Source: JABMMZ01 sp044377005 (GTDB lineage Bacteria > Bacteroidota > Bacteroidia > NS11-12g > UBA955). Taken from it: a stretch of DNA of 64,000 bases. Shown here piece after piece: positions 25,845-35,900 of the stretch (position 1 is the stretch's first letter; the number at the start of each line of letters is the position of its first letter). The stretch is taken from assembly GCA_044377005.1 (NCBI GenBank), contig JBILJV010000001.1, positions 45,377 to 109,376 on the forward strand, written 5' to 3'. Below the pieces are notes generated by a model. It worked only from the letters and a program-made list of their open reading frames with translations. It was not told the DNA's origin and did no database searches. Both the position numbers and the translations under genes were made by a program.

Positions 25845-27461
25845 TTACTCTTTTGCAATTTTTATTCTCTCAATATTATTCCCTATAGTAAAACTCAAAG
25901 TGTAAATGCCGGATTTAAGCATATCGATATTGTTAATTAATATCGCATTATTTTCAATGTTATAATAGTTCGATAATACTAGTTTACCATCTGAAGAATA
26001 CATTTTAATTAAACTAGAGGTTTCTTCTGAATTTGCTAATAGGATATTAATATGGTCTTTGCACGGATTGGGAAAGGCAATATTGTTTTTATTTTTTTCA
26101 ATTGATGTGATAGCCGTAGTTTTATCTTGGTATATTCTTATGTAATCAATTTCCAAATTACTTTGAGTAAATGATTGACTAATATTAGGAAGTATGGCAA
26201 TATTTATTAGTAGATATTGTTCCAAATCAAAGGGCCAAGTACTATTGTTTTTTATTTCAGGTTCATATGTATAATGAACGACTGAATCAACGCTGAACTC
26301 GATTTTATTTGGAGTCCATTCCATAGAATATAAATGAAACGAATTAGATGCATTTGGAATTGTTTGTCCTCCAAAATTGATGGTATTGCCAAAACTAGAA
26401 GTGGTGTGAATAGCACTTTGAACAAAATTTTGATTTTGTCCCCAATGTTCTAGAATATCTATTTCGCCGCATGCTGGCCAAGACATGTTTCCAAAACCTA
26501 AGTTGTGCCAATAAGCCCCTCTTTCATCAATGTTTTTTCCTAACATCCATACAGCAGGCCATGTTCCTACGCCAGAAGGGAGTTTTGCGCTAAACTCAAC
26601 CCTGCCATATTTAAAGGCAAATTTTGAATTAAGTCTAGCAGATGTGTATTGTTTGGTATGGCCCTGGTCAGTAAAATTTTCTCTTTTAGCAATCACTTTC
26701 AATAGGCCATTCTCAACAAAAGAATTACTAGGTCTGTTAGTATAATGTTGGATTTCGCCGTTATGCCAACTGTTAGATGTGGGGAGCTGAGTTTGATGAT
26801 GCCATTTGTTATCGTTGATAGCGCCGTTGGTGTCAAATTCATCAGACCATACCAGTTTTGTGTATAGAGATTTAGTTGGAGGTGTTGCCAAGTATTCAAA
26901 GTCATCAATATAGGCAAGTACGCTGTCTCTGTTATTTTCTCCATTAATTTGAATTACAACTCTATTGAAATCTTTTCTTTGGATCGGAGGCAATGACCCT
27001 GTATTTAAATTTCTATAAGCGTCTTTGGCAAAATCAAATGTTATTGTTTGCCACTCGTCTGTAAGTATAGGTTTAATTATTTCCGATTGGGTCGACCAAG
27101 GTTCGTTAATGTTGCCATCTTGAAGTTTTAAAGAAATTTGGTTGATTTGAATACCAGAGAGTCTTTTAGAAGGGACATATACTTTTAATGAAAAGACACT
27201 TCCTTTGGATAGGTCAAAATTTCTATCATTGTCAAATCTGACATTGGCATATAAGCCACCTTTGTCTAAGTATTCCAAGACCTTTGAAGAGTTGTTTTGT
27301 GGAGTATTAATTGGATTTGGAATTCCAAGTTTAATGAAGCAATCATCGCCTTTCCATGAATTGATATTCCCATTCCCTTCAAAATCGTCTTTTAAGATTT
27401 GTGAATTGGCGATAAAAGGATAAGTTATTCCAACTATAAAGAAGACGATTTTTTTAAACAT
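25845..27461 (-). CDS. Secreted GH16 endo-beta-1,3-glucanase (laminarinase-like) with T9SS tail
   Basis: This 538-residue modular enzyme has a signal peptide and an N-terminal jelly-roll carbohydrate-binding-like module (~20-190, ending AYIDDFEYL). The GH16 catalytic domain spans ~200-445, with WSDEFDTNG, WPAVWMLG and the catalytic GEIDILEHW (nucleophile Glu333, acid/base Glu338). A type A T9SS sorting tail starts near 455 (FPNPCKDHINILL). The family cleaves internal beta-1,3 (or mixed) glucan bonds. It is divergent from the binding-module gene at 27794 across a 332-bp promoter region. It is the likely surface enzyme that opens polysaccharide for the rest of the locus. Confidence 0.93.
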   Translation of the reverse strand: MFKKIVFFIVGITYPFIANSQILKDDFEGNGNINSWKGDDCFIKLGIPNPINTPQNNSSKVLEYLDKGGLYANVRFDNDRNFDLSKGSVFSLKVYVPSKRLSGIQINQISLKLQDGNINEPWSTQSEIIKPILTDEWQTITFDFAKDAYRNLNTGSLPPIQRKDFNRVVIQINGENNRDSVLAYIDDFEYLATPPTKSLYTKLVWSDEFDTNGAINDNKWHHQTQLPTSNSWHNGEIQHYTNRPSNSFVENGLLKVIAKRENFTDQGHTKQYTSARLNSKFAFKYGRVEFSAKLPSGVGTWPAVWMLGKNIDERGAYWHNLGFGNMSWPACGEIDILEHWGQNQNFVQSAIHTTSSFGNTINFGGQTIPNASNSFHLYSMEWTPNKIEFSVDSVVHYTYEPEIKNNSTWPFDLEQYLLINIAILPNISQSFTQSNLEIDYIRIYQDKTTAITSIEKNKNNIAFPNPCKDHINILLANSEETSSLIKMYSSDGKLVLSNYYNIENNAILINNIDMLKSGIYTLSFTIGNNIERIKIAKE

Positions 27462-27493
27462 ATTTGATTATTTTAAAATAAGTACTAGTTTGG

Positions 27494-27501
27494 CAAATGT
27501 A
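27494..27501 (-). promoter_or_regulatory. Candidate -7 element of the secreted GH16 gene
   Basis: On the minus strand this reads TACATTTG, an exact TAnnTTTG match 32 nt upstream of the ATG at 27461. Confidence 0.4.
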
Positions 27502-27710
27502 ATTCTTTTTTAAATATATCATTATAATGTATTTGTAAAAAAAGTTAAAAACCTATTAGATTATTTATTTTTCTCATAATAATTAACGAAATAATAAGTA
27601 AAAAATAATGAAGTTTTATGAATTATTAAAAAAGTTGATAATGTAAATATAAATATTATTAGTATTGGGATGTTTGTAATTATTTAATATGTAGTGGATT
27701 AAATATTGTA

Positions 27711-27726
27711 GTAGTAGTGATGTAGT
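27711..27726 (+). promoter_or_regulatory. Candidate operator site A, GTAGT-N6-GTAGT
   Basis: Two GTAGT half-sites sit 11 bp apart, one helical turn, with extra GTAGT copies at 27691 and 27708. The downstream half-site ends 7 nt before a TTTG -33 box at 27734-27737. A -7-like TTAATTTG follows at 27758-27765 with 20 nt spacing. The same arrangement occurs at 32779-32794. Confidence 0.5.
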
Positions 27727-27733
27727 GTCTTTA

Positions 27734-27765
27734 TTTGTTAATTCAATGTTAAAAAATTTAATTTG
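27734..27765 (+). promoter_or_regulatory. Promoter of the T9SS binding-module gene
   Basis: TTTG at 27734-27737, a 20-nt spacer and TTAATTTG at 27758-27765 (7 of 8 match TAnnTTTG) form a Bacteroidota-type promoter 28 nt before the ATG at 27794. Confidence 0.45.
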
Positions 27766-27793
27766 TTTTCGGATTTAATTAAAAATACATAAA

Positions 27794-29674
27794 ATGAAAA
27801 AAAATTACAAATTTAAAATGTCTAAAGTCAGTTTGATGTCTCAAATTGCTTTATTAACCCTATTATTTTCAAGCATTGGTTTACATGCTCAAAAATCTCC
27901 AATAGATTTTGAAACAGGAGGTAATGGTGCAACATGGACGTGGACAGTTTTTGAAAATAGCTCAAACCCAGCTATTGAAATCATTACAAATCCAGACCAG
28001 TCAGGTATTAATACTTCTTCTAAAGTTATGAAATTTACAGTTTTACAAGCTGGAAATCCTTGGGCAGGTTGTGAATCAAAACGTGGTTCAACAGATTTAG
28101 ACACATTTTCTTGGAATTCAAAAAATAGAATCATAAAGATAATGGTTTGGAAGCCAATAATAAGTGATGTAGGGATAAAATTTGCTACAGATTCAGGATG
28201 GGCAGAAGTTGAAGTGAAGGTGGCTAATACCAAAATTAATGAATGGGAAGAGTTAACTTTTGATTTTACAGGTAAAATTAATCCACCATCACTAAAAGGT
28301 AATTTAAATCAAATTATTATTTTCCCAGATTTTCAAGCAAGAACTAGTGATAATATCTGTTACATAGACAATATTACATTTAATACTGGTACAGCATCTG
28401 AACCAACTACGGCTGCTCCAACTCCTACACAAGCATCTGCAGATGTAATCTCAATGTTTAGTAATGCTTACACTAATAAATCTGTAAATTCATGGAGAAC
28501 TGATTGGTCTAAAGCTACTCTTACTGATATTCAAATAGCTGGAAATGATACCAAAAAATACACTTCTTTGGATTATGTAGGAATTGAAACTTTAGGAGCT
28601 AATTTGCTAGATGTTAGAAATATGTTGTATTTTCATTTTGATGTATGGACTCCCAATGCTAATACAGTAAGTGTAAAATTAGTTGATGTTGGAGCTAATG
28701 GAACTTTTGGAGGAGGGGATGATAAAGAACATCAAGTTACTTTAACACCTACAAAAAACGGTTGGAATAGTTTTGATGTGCCTATGTCTGACTTCACAGG
28801 ATTAACCTCTAGAGAACATATTGCTCAGTTGATATTTAATTCTACACCATCAGGTCAAGGAACCTTATACATAGACAATATTTTCTATCACAAAACGCCG
28901 ATTATCGACCCTAATACGCCACAAGAAGCTGCTCCAACTCCAGTTTTTGTAGGAACAGATGTTATTTCTTTGTTTAGTAATTCATACACCAACAAAACGG
29001 TTAATACCTGGCGCACAGAATGGTCCGATAAATCTAATTTAACAGATTTACAAATTAAAGGAAATGATACAAAAAGATATACATCATTAAATTTTGTAGG
29101 TATTGAAACTCTTGATACTAATGTAATTGATGCTTCTAAAATGGATAGATTTTATTTTAATGCATGGACGCCTAATTTAACTTCACTTAAAGTAAAATTA
29201 GTTGACTTTGGTGCTAATGGTGCTGTAGGTGGTGGTGATGATAAAGAACATGAACTAACATTGACTACTCCTACTTTAAATGCTTGGAATACTTATGACT
29301 TGCCTTTATCTAGTTTTACTGGTTTAACAACTAAATCACACATTGCTCAATACATATTAGTGGGAACTCCATCAGGTTCAGGTACTTTGTTTATTGACAA
29401 TGTTTTATTTAGAAAAGAAGCACTTTCTGTTTCTAGTACTACTTTAAATACTATCAGTGTTTATCCAAACCCAGCGACTGAACAAGTTACATTATCTTCA
29501 GTTACTACTATTACTTCAGTTGAATTGTTCAATAGCTTAGGTCAAAAAGTATTAAGCTTAAATTCTGATTCTAATATTGTAACAATCGATATTACTAATC
29601 TTAATAAAGGTGTTTATACTATAAAAACAAATACTTATAATGGACAATCTGTTTCTAAAGTGATTGTAGAATAG
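27794..29674 (+). CDS. Secreted glycan-binding protein, three jelly-roll modules and T9SS tail, no catalytic domain
   Basis: This 626-residue protein has a signal peptide and three beta-sandwich modules (~35-200, 215-370, 388-540), then a type A sorting domain (~550-626, VYPNPATEQVTLSS). Modules 2 and 3 are close tandem repeats: each begins with SxFSNxYTNKxVNxWRT and has KLVDxGANG, GGGDDKEHxxTLT and the end GTLxIDNxxxxK. A related module forms the C-terminus of the lipoprotein at 36074. Module 1 resembles the N-terminal module of the neighbouring GH16. No glycosidase motif is present. It probably binds the target glucan at the cell surface, doing the job a SusE/F-type binding protein does elsewhere. 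Ligand is inferred from context only. Confidence 0.78.
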   Translation: MKKNYKFKMSKVSLMSQIALLTLLFSSIGLHAQKSPIDFETGGNGATWTWTVFENSSNPAIEIITNPDQSGINTSSKVMKFTVLQAGNPWAGCESKRGSTDLDTFSWNSKNRIIKIMVWKPIISDVGIKFATDSGWAEVEVKVANTKINEWEELTFDFTGKINPPSLKGNLNQIIIFPDFQARTSDNICYIDNITFNTGTASEPTTAAPTPTQASADVISMFSNAYTNKSVNSWRTDWSKATLTDIQIAGNDTKKYTSLDYVGIETLGANLLDVRNMLYFHFDVWTPNANTVSVKLVDVGANGTFGGGDDKEHQVTLTPTKNGWNSFDVPMSDFTGLTSREHIAQLIFNSTPSGQGTLYIDNIFYHKTPIIDPNTPQEAAPTPVFVGTDVISLFSNSYTNKTVNTWRTEWSDKSNLTDLQIKGNDTKRYTSLNFVGIETLDTNVIDASKMDRFYFNAWTPNLTSLKVKLVDFGANGAVGGGDDKEHELTLTTPTLNAWNTYDLPLSSFTGLTTKSHIAQYILVGTPSGSGTLFIDNVLFRKEALSVSSTTLNTISVYPNPATEQVTLSSVTTITSVELFNSLGQKVLSLNSDSNIVTIDITNLNKGVYTIKTNTYNGQSVSKVIVE

Positions 29675-29694
29675 CCTTTTTATAAATTGTTGTT

Positions 29695-29731
29695 AAAAGC
29701 TAGATGTGGATTTAATTTGCATCTAGCTTTT
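29695..29731 (+). terminator. Terminator of the binding-module gene
   Basis: AAAAGCTAGATG and CATCTAGCTTTT make a 12-bp stem with a 13-nt loop, followed by a T run, 20 bp after the stop at 29674. Confidence 0.85.
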
Positions 29732-29791
29732 TTTATGCCCATGTTAAATTGAATAGGGTATTAAGTTGCTAATTTAAAATGAATTAGATGT

Positions 29792-32700
29792 TTACTCTTT
29801 GTTATTGTTGCTTTGGAAATTGATTAAGAATTCAAATAAATCCTGATGAGTCTCTAATTTTAATTTTTTCCTTAAACGGTATCTGCTTATTTCTACCCCT
29901 CTAACAGATATGCTAAATAGTTGGGCCATTTCTTTGCTCGATAAATTCATTCTTAAGTATGCACAAAGTTTTAATTCTTTGGAATTTAAATCAGGATATG
30001 CCTTTTTTAAATTATTTAAAAAATCACTTTGTACATTTTTAACATGATCTGTAAATTTATCCCATTCCTCATCTAGTTTTTCATCTGATTTTATTTGACG
30101 TAATATTTTTCTAATTTCATTTGTCTCAACTTGGTCTTTGTTCTGAATAACTAAATTGTTTAAATGACTTGTTAACTTACCTAAAAAAGCTTTTTTCTGA
30201 AGCAAATTCATCGCAGTACTTGCCAAGTCTTCACTTTTGTGCTTTATCTCCGCTTGAAGATTGTCATTAGTCAATTGCATTATCGCTTTTTCATTCTTTT
30301 CAAGCTCAAGTTGATGTTTATAGTTGATTTGACGTTGATCTTCCTCAAATTTAAGTTTAGCCTCAAGCATCCTAATTTGTGCTTTTTTCTGTAGTTTTTT
30401 CTTTTGTAGTTTAAGCAATAAATAAAACACAGATAATATGATTAATAGATAAAGAAAATAAGCCCAAATATTTCTATACCAAGGGGCTTTGATTTCAAAA
30501 TTGTATGAGAATTGCTTAAACTCGTTTAATGGTCCATGTCTTGATTTTAAAATAAAAGTGTACTTACCTTCTTTGAGATTTGTGTATTCTTTTTCAGAAG
30601 TTGAACTCCAATTACTCCATTTTTTATCATGACCTTCCAGTAAGTAACTAAATTCAATGTTTGATTTATGCCTCAAAAATGAACTTGCAAATGAAAACCG
30701 GATTGAGTTTGATTTGTAAGGGATTGATGTTATTAAATTGTTGTTTTTGAGGAGATTGTTGAATCCTCCATAAATAATTGAATCGCCACTTCCCAAGGTT
30801 TTTACTGAACTTATGTAAGTTTTATAAGGGAATATTTGCTTAGAATACTTATTATAATTGATTTTATAAAAGCCAATGTCTGATCCTATTATTGTGTTTT
30901 CGGAATCGTAGCAGTAAATATTTTCAAAACCACTTAGTACTTGATTAAATAGTTCAGGAATATATTTAACAACTGGTTGAGAATCTTTAAAGTCCACTAT
31001 GCCTAACATTTTGTCTTGAACAAACCAAATATTGCCATTTAAGTCTTCTTTTAAATACCTTATTGGGATATTGCCCAATATGTTTTTATAAAGTATGGAA
31101 GGAATTAACTTATCTCTTTTTTGGTCTATTTCATAAATGCCTTTAATTGTAGCTATTACAATTTTGTTTTTTATTTTAAAAACATGATTATCTAATTCAG
31201 AAGGTAATCCATCTTTAGCAGCGTATTTTTTAATCCTGTTATCTGTTATGTTGATTTTATATAATCCATGATAAGGGTGTGATACCCAAATGGAATTATT
31301 TTCTACCTCCAAATAACGGCTTGATTCAATAAAGTTTCTGATAGAACCATCGTTTTTGAGTTCCTTATTCTCTTTGCGAAAAAGTTGAATGCCAAAATAA
31401 TTTCCGCATACTATTTTAGGAGGAATACTAACGTTTATTGGTTTAAATGTCCAAAAGCCTAAAGATTTAAAAATAGGGCTTACTTTGTCGTTATCGACTT
31501 TCCATAATCCATCATCTCTACTCACAATTAGTTGGTTTTCATAAGTATTAACATTCCAAGTTAGGCCATTCATTATAATTTTGGGTTTCAATGAAAGTGA
31601 ACCTAATTCGTTTTTTTGTTTAATATCTATAGATTGTAATCCTGTAGACAATGCAAAATATAAATCTCCATTTAATCTAATAGCACCATGCCCACTGCCG
31701 TTGTTAAATGAGTTGGGATTTATATGGTAAATGGAATTTCCCCAATCAATAAGTGCGATACTGTTATCCATTCCTATCCAAGTACATCCATCAAACCCAC
31801 TGTAAAGGCAGCGCATTGTATTGCTTACTAATCCTTGTTTTGTAGAAATATTTCCCAGTATATTTCCTTTTTTGTCTATTTTGTAAAGTCCTGAATTATA
31901 TGAACCTAATAAAAAATGATTGGCGTTAATGACCTCAATAGTTGTAAAGTGATTTTCTTTTATTAAGGCATTAATTTTAAATGGGAGTAACTGATTTTTG
32001 GTTAATAAGAATAACCCATTTCCTGTGGTACTCAATAAACTCGTATCGATTCCAAATGGCTTTATATCAGTGATTTGAAATCCATTAGGCAACAAACTTT
32101 GATTGATTAGGGATTCCCATCGGCCTTTGTTGTACAGCAGTATACCGCTTTTCTTGTCTTGAGCAATTAGTTTATTGTGGTGTTTTTTTAATGAAGTCCA
32201 TGTTGTTTTCGGTTTAAAATAGGAGATACAGTTGTTCGAATATCTAAAAATAAACTGAGGTGTCATAAAAAAAACGTCTTGGTCAATTATTTCGATATTC
32301 CAGATATCGGCTAATGAACTAACAAATGGTGGGAGTTGTTTTTTTAAAGATGTAAATATGAATTTTCCTGATTTGTCAGCTTTGAAATAGCCAAATTCGT
32401 CTTGTGCACCCACATATAATCGACCATCATTGCTCATTGCAATAGATCTTACAATAGTTTTATTTGGAACAGGATATAATTCCCATTTTACACCATTGTA
32501 TATCAAAAGGCCTTCGTTATTTGCAATAAACAATCTGCCCATATTATCCCTTTCAATATCCCAGTTTTGTGTGCCTGCAGAATATTCGGATTTTGAAAAA
32601 ATAGAAACCTTTGCATTGTCAATTTCCTCTTGTCCAAAGCAGTTGATAATGAAAAGAAGAAGATACAAGCCCAAAAATAACCCTTTTTTAGAGGTGCATT

Positions 32701-32809
32701 TTTCTTTGGTTTTGTTTCGGTATTTTATTGATTTTCGGATGTTAATAATGCAAAAATAACCAAATTTTTCAGTTTGATGTAGTAAAGTAGTAGTTTTTAT
32801 TGGTTGCAA
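29792..32809 (-). CDS. Membrane-spanning one-component regulator: propeller, Y_Y_Y domain, LuxR-type HTH
   Basis: The open frame encodes 1005 residues. A hydrophobic signal/anchor lies near residues 43-58 (GLFLGLYLLLFIINCFG). A periplasmic two-part beta-propeller of the reg_prop type follows (~60-670), then a Y_Y_Y domain (~690-770, including YLLEGHDKKWSNW and LKEGKYTFILKSRHG). A transmembrane helix sits near 776-797, then a coiled coil, then a C-terminal LuxR-type HTH (~941-990, with LSSKEMAQLFSISVRGVEIS). There is no histidine kinase or receiver, unlike hybrid two-component PUL sensors, so it should bind DNA directly from the membrane. The start is uncertain: the only ATG/GTG/TTG upstream of the signal is TTG at 32809, which overlaps the divergent promoter. 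It probably senses a glucan oligosaccharide in the periplasm and controls the flanking genes. Confidence 0.85.
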   Translation of the reverse strand: MQPIKTTTLLHQTEKFGYFCIINIRKSIKYRNKTKEKCTSKKGLFLGLYLLLFIINCFGQEEIDNAKVSIFSKSEYSAGTQNWDIERDNMGRLFIANNEGLLIYNGVKWELYPVPNKTIVRSIAMSNDGRLYVGAQDEFGYFKADKSGKFIFTSLKKQLPPFVSSLADIWNIEIIDQDVFFMTPQFIFRYSNNCISYFKPKTTWTSLKKHHNKLIAQDKKSGILLYNKGRWESLINQSLLPNGFQITDIKPFGIDTSLLSTTGNGLFLLTKNQLLPFKINALIKENHFTTIEVINANHFLLGSYNSGLYKIDKKGNILGNISTKQGLVSNTMRCLYSGFDGCTWIGMDNSIALIDWGNSIYHINPNSFNNGSGHGAIRLNGDLYFALSTGLQSIDIKQKNELGSLSLKPKIIMNGLTWNVNTYENQLIVSRDDGLWKVDNDKVSPIFKSLGFWTFKPINVSIPPKIVCGNYFGIQLFRKENKELKNDGSIRNFIESSRYLEVENNSIWVSHPYHGLYKINITDNRIKKYAAKDGLPSELDNHVFKIKNKIVIATIKGIYEIDQKRDKLIPSILYKNILGNIPIRYLKEDLNGNIWFVQDKMLGIVDFKDSQPVVKYIPELFNQVLSGFENIYCYDSENTIIGSDIGFYKINYNKYSKQIFPYKTYISSVKTLGSGDSIIYGGFNNLLKNNNLITSIPYKSNSIRFSFASSFLRHKSNIEFSYLLEGHDKKWSNWSSTSEKEYTNLKEGKYTFILKSRHGPLNEFKQFSYNFEIKAPWYRNIWAYFLYLLIILSVFYLLLKLQKKKLQKKAQIRMLEAKLKFEEDQRQINYKHQLELEKNEKAIMQLTNDNLQAEIKHKSEDLASTAMNLLQKKAFLGKLTSHLNNLVIQNKDQVETNEIRKILRQIKSDEKLDEEWDKFTDHVKNVQSDFLNNLKKAYPDLNSKELKLCAYLRMNLSSKEMAQLFSISVRGVEISRYRLRKKLKLETHQDLFEFLINFQSNNNKE
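32779..32794 (+). promoter_or_regulatory. Candidate operator site B, GTAGT-N6-GTAGT
   Basis: GTAGT at 32779 and 32790 (with an overlapping copy at 32787) repeat the 11-bp spacing of site A. The repeat ends 4 nt before ATTG at 32799-32802, the likely -33 box of the operon starting at 32918. It falls inside the uncertain 5' end of the divergent regulator frame. Confidence 0.5.
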
Positions 32810-32832
32810 TGTAATTCAAAAGACTATTTTTG
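32799..32832 (+). promoter_or_regulatory. Promoter of the glucan operon
   Basis: ATTG at 32799-32802, a 22-nt spacer and TATTTTTG at 32825-32832 (exact TAnnTTTG) form a Bacteroidota-type promoter. Transcription would begin near 32840, so translation must start at the ATG at 32897 or 32918 and not at the upstream TTG. Confidence 0.5.
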
Positions 32833-32917
32833 TCAAAAATTAGTTGTTATTTGTATCAATATAAAATTAATTTTATCAGTAGTAAATAAAAAGTATATGC
32901 CCAAAAAGAATATCGAA

Positions 32918-35900
32918 ATGATTAAAAAAATGCTAATCCAATTTTTTTTGTTATTAGCTCCATTGTTAGTATTTGCACAAAGTGAAAAAGTGGAAGTAAT
33001 TAAGTCGGAAAATGGATTTAAACTTTCAGTCAATGGAAAAGACCTGTTTATAAATGGAATGAATTGGGATTATTTTCCAGTGGGAACAAATTACAATTAC
33101 AGTTTGTGGAATCAGTCGGATGATTTGATAAAAGCTGCTTTGGACAATGAAATGTCCTATCTAAAAAATATGGGAGTTAATGCCATTCGACAATATTCGG
33201 GTGTCCCTGCCAAATGGGTAACATATATCTATAATAACTACGGAATTTACACCATGCTCAATCATTCTTTTGGTCGTTATGGATTAAATATCAATGGTAA
33301 ATGGGAAGCCAATACAGACTATTCTAATCCAGCAGTTAGGGAAGTTTTGCTAAAAGAAACTAAGGAAATGGTGTCTCAATATAAAGAAACGCCAGGAATT
33401 TTGTTGTTTTTGTTAGGAAATGAAAATAATTATGGTCTCTTTTGGAGAGGCGCTGAAACAGAAAGTATCCCATTTGCGGATAGAAAATCGACTAAAGATG
33501 CTTACTTTATGTATAAGCTTTTTAATGATGCTGTTAAAGAATTAAAAACAATTGACAAAAATCATCCAATAGCCATTTGTAATGGTGATTTATTGTTTTC
33601 TGACATTATTGCAAAAGAGTGTGCTGATGTTGATATTTTAGGAGTAAATTGCTATAGAGGTCTTACTTTTACTGACCTGTATGAGCGAGTAAAAAAGGAG
33701 TTAAATATCCCTATTCTTCTTACTGAGTTTGGATCTGATGCTTACAATACTCGTTCAAATATTGAAGACCAAGAGTTTCAAGCACAAGTATTATTGAGTA
33801 ATTGGAAGGAAATATACAGCAATGCTGCTGGAATGGGAAAAAATAATAATAGTTTGGGTGGTTTTACTTTCCAATTCAGTGATGGATGGTGGAAAACAGG
33901 TCAAACAATCAATTTGGATGAACACGATGTTACAGCTTCTTGGTCTAACGGTGGGTATGGTAACGATTATGTTCAGGGTGAAAATAATATGAATGAAGAG
34001 TGGTTTGGAATTTGTGCAAAAGGTAAAACAAATGAACGTGGTTTATATGAGTTATATCCAAGGGCGGCTTATTATGCGCTTCAGAATATACACAATTTCA
34101 ACCCATATTTAAGTAATTCTAATCTAATAAATACTTATTTTAATTCCATATCAATTTTAGATGCAGCCTTAAAGGCAAGAGGAGATAAATCTGTTTTGGA
34201 ATCCAAAGACAAAGGGAAATTGTATTTAAGCAATTTACAAGCCAATTTTAACACCTATCAAACAGGAGGAAGTTTAATAACAACACCGTCCACTTCCAAT
34301 CCCTTAAATTCAAATTCATATCCCAATGTTCAAGGCTTTGACCATATGCAATCTTTTAACTTTGGAATTACCGCAAGGCCTGCTCCTAATATGAAAGCAA
34401 ATGTTCAATTTAATGTATTAGGGAATGTTGCTACTAATCCAATAGATGAAATATTCTATGAAAATAGAGGAAGACCAATAACCATTCAAACGCCATCTGG
34501 ACCACAACAAATTAACTCAAATAATAGAGTACAATTGTATAAAGCCAATTACAGTTGGGATGCTAAGGATTTTAAACTAACAGGATTTTATAGAACAGGT
34601 CATTACCATTGGGGTTATGAAGGTGACTTTTTTGGATTATATCCTGAAGCCAATTATGGTCCTAATATTGATATATACAACGGCAATGCACCTTTTGGTT
34701 TTGAAATAGAAGGTAAAAAAAATATTAAAGGTTTAAAGCTGGCTTTTGGTCCTGAATTATGGTGGGGAGCCAATCCAGCTTTTTTGTTAAAATACAATCG
34801 AAAAATAGCAGGGTTAGATGTTACAGGGATTTTTCATGAGGATATTACTCAAAGAAATAATCTACAAAGTTCATTTGCAGTTCCTATGCCTAAAACTAGA
34901 AGATTAACCGTAGCAATAGGTAAGAAAATGAATCATTTTACCTTCGATTTGGGAGGGATTTGGGGCGGACAACCACTCAATGGAAGAACATTTCAAATGG
35001 TTTATGAAAATGTAGTCTACGAAGATAAAATTCAAAGTACAGATAATTTTGGGGGTAAAGCAAAACTCACCTATTCAAAAGGAGCTTTTCGTTGGTATGG
35101 TCTTGCTTCATATATGGGTTTAGTAGCTAATGGAGGGGTAGACCAAACCAAAACATTTACCGGTTGGGTTCTTAAGGATATAGGAAGCGGAAATATGTAT
35201 AATGCACTTACAGGTCTGACATACAATATTGGTAAAATTCAAATAGCACCCAATTTTTTATTTCAAAAACCCTTAGTGGGTCCCATTGGCCCTAATTATT
35301 TAGCACCCGCTCGCCCAAGAAACATTTTAGACGATCCTTTTTCTGTGAGAGGAAATAGAGAAACAGTGGGTGGAGAAATGTTGATTACATATGATCCAAC
35401 ACCTGCAACTTGGATGTATGAGTGGGATAATGACAGAATGGAAGATGCCAAATTTGCTTTTAGTTCAGGATTTGTTTACAGACATTTACCCACGGTTCAA
35501 GATGCCTCTATAGGTATTTTAGGAAATGGTCGTACCACTTTTGTCTTTCCGGGTTCTGCACCCGCGCAGGATCTTTGGGAACTAAACGCTAGAGTTGTTT
35601 CTAAAATTAATCCCGAATTCGGAATTATTGGGAATTTGTATTTTGGAAATGGTCAAGCCAATGGAAACGATACTAGAACAATCAATAGATATGGAATGGA
35701 TATTAGAACTATTTATAAAAAAATGAAACTAATTACCATTGTTAAAATAGATGATTGGGGTCCATTTGACTATCACCGAGATTTTAACCAAACTTTCCCA
35801 CTTCAATTGATAGGTGATTGGTCAATAGAAGTTGGAAAGCCTGATTGGTTTATGCTCCCAGGAACGAAACTTGGATTCAGAACAACATATAGGACTTTAA

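Larger units (their letters stand above)
27462..27793. promoter_or_regulatory. Divergent promoter region of the glucan locus
   Basis: This very AT-rich 332 bp lies between the GH16 gene (minus) and the binding-module gene (plus). It contains a TACATTTG -7 element for GH16 and, for the plus strand, a TTTG-N20-TTAATTTG promoter preceded by GTAGT repeats. Confidence 0.6.
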
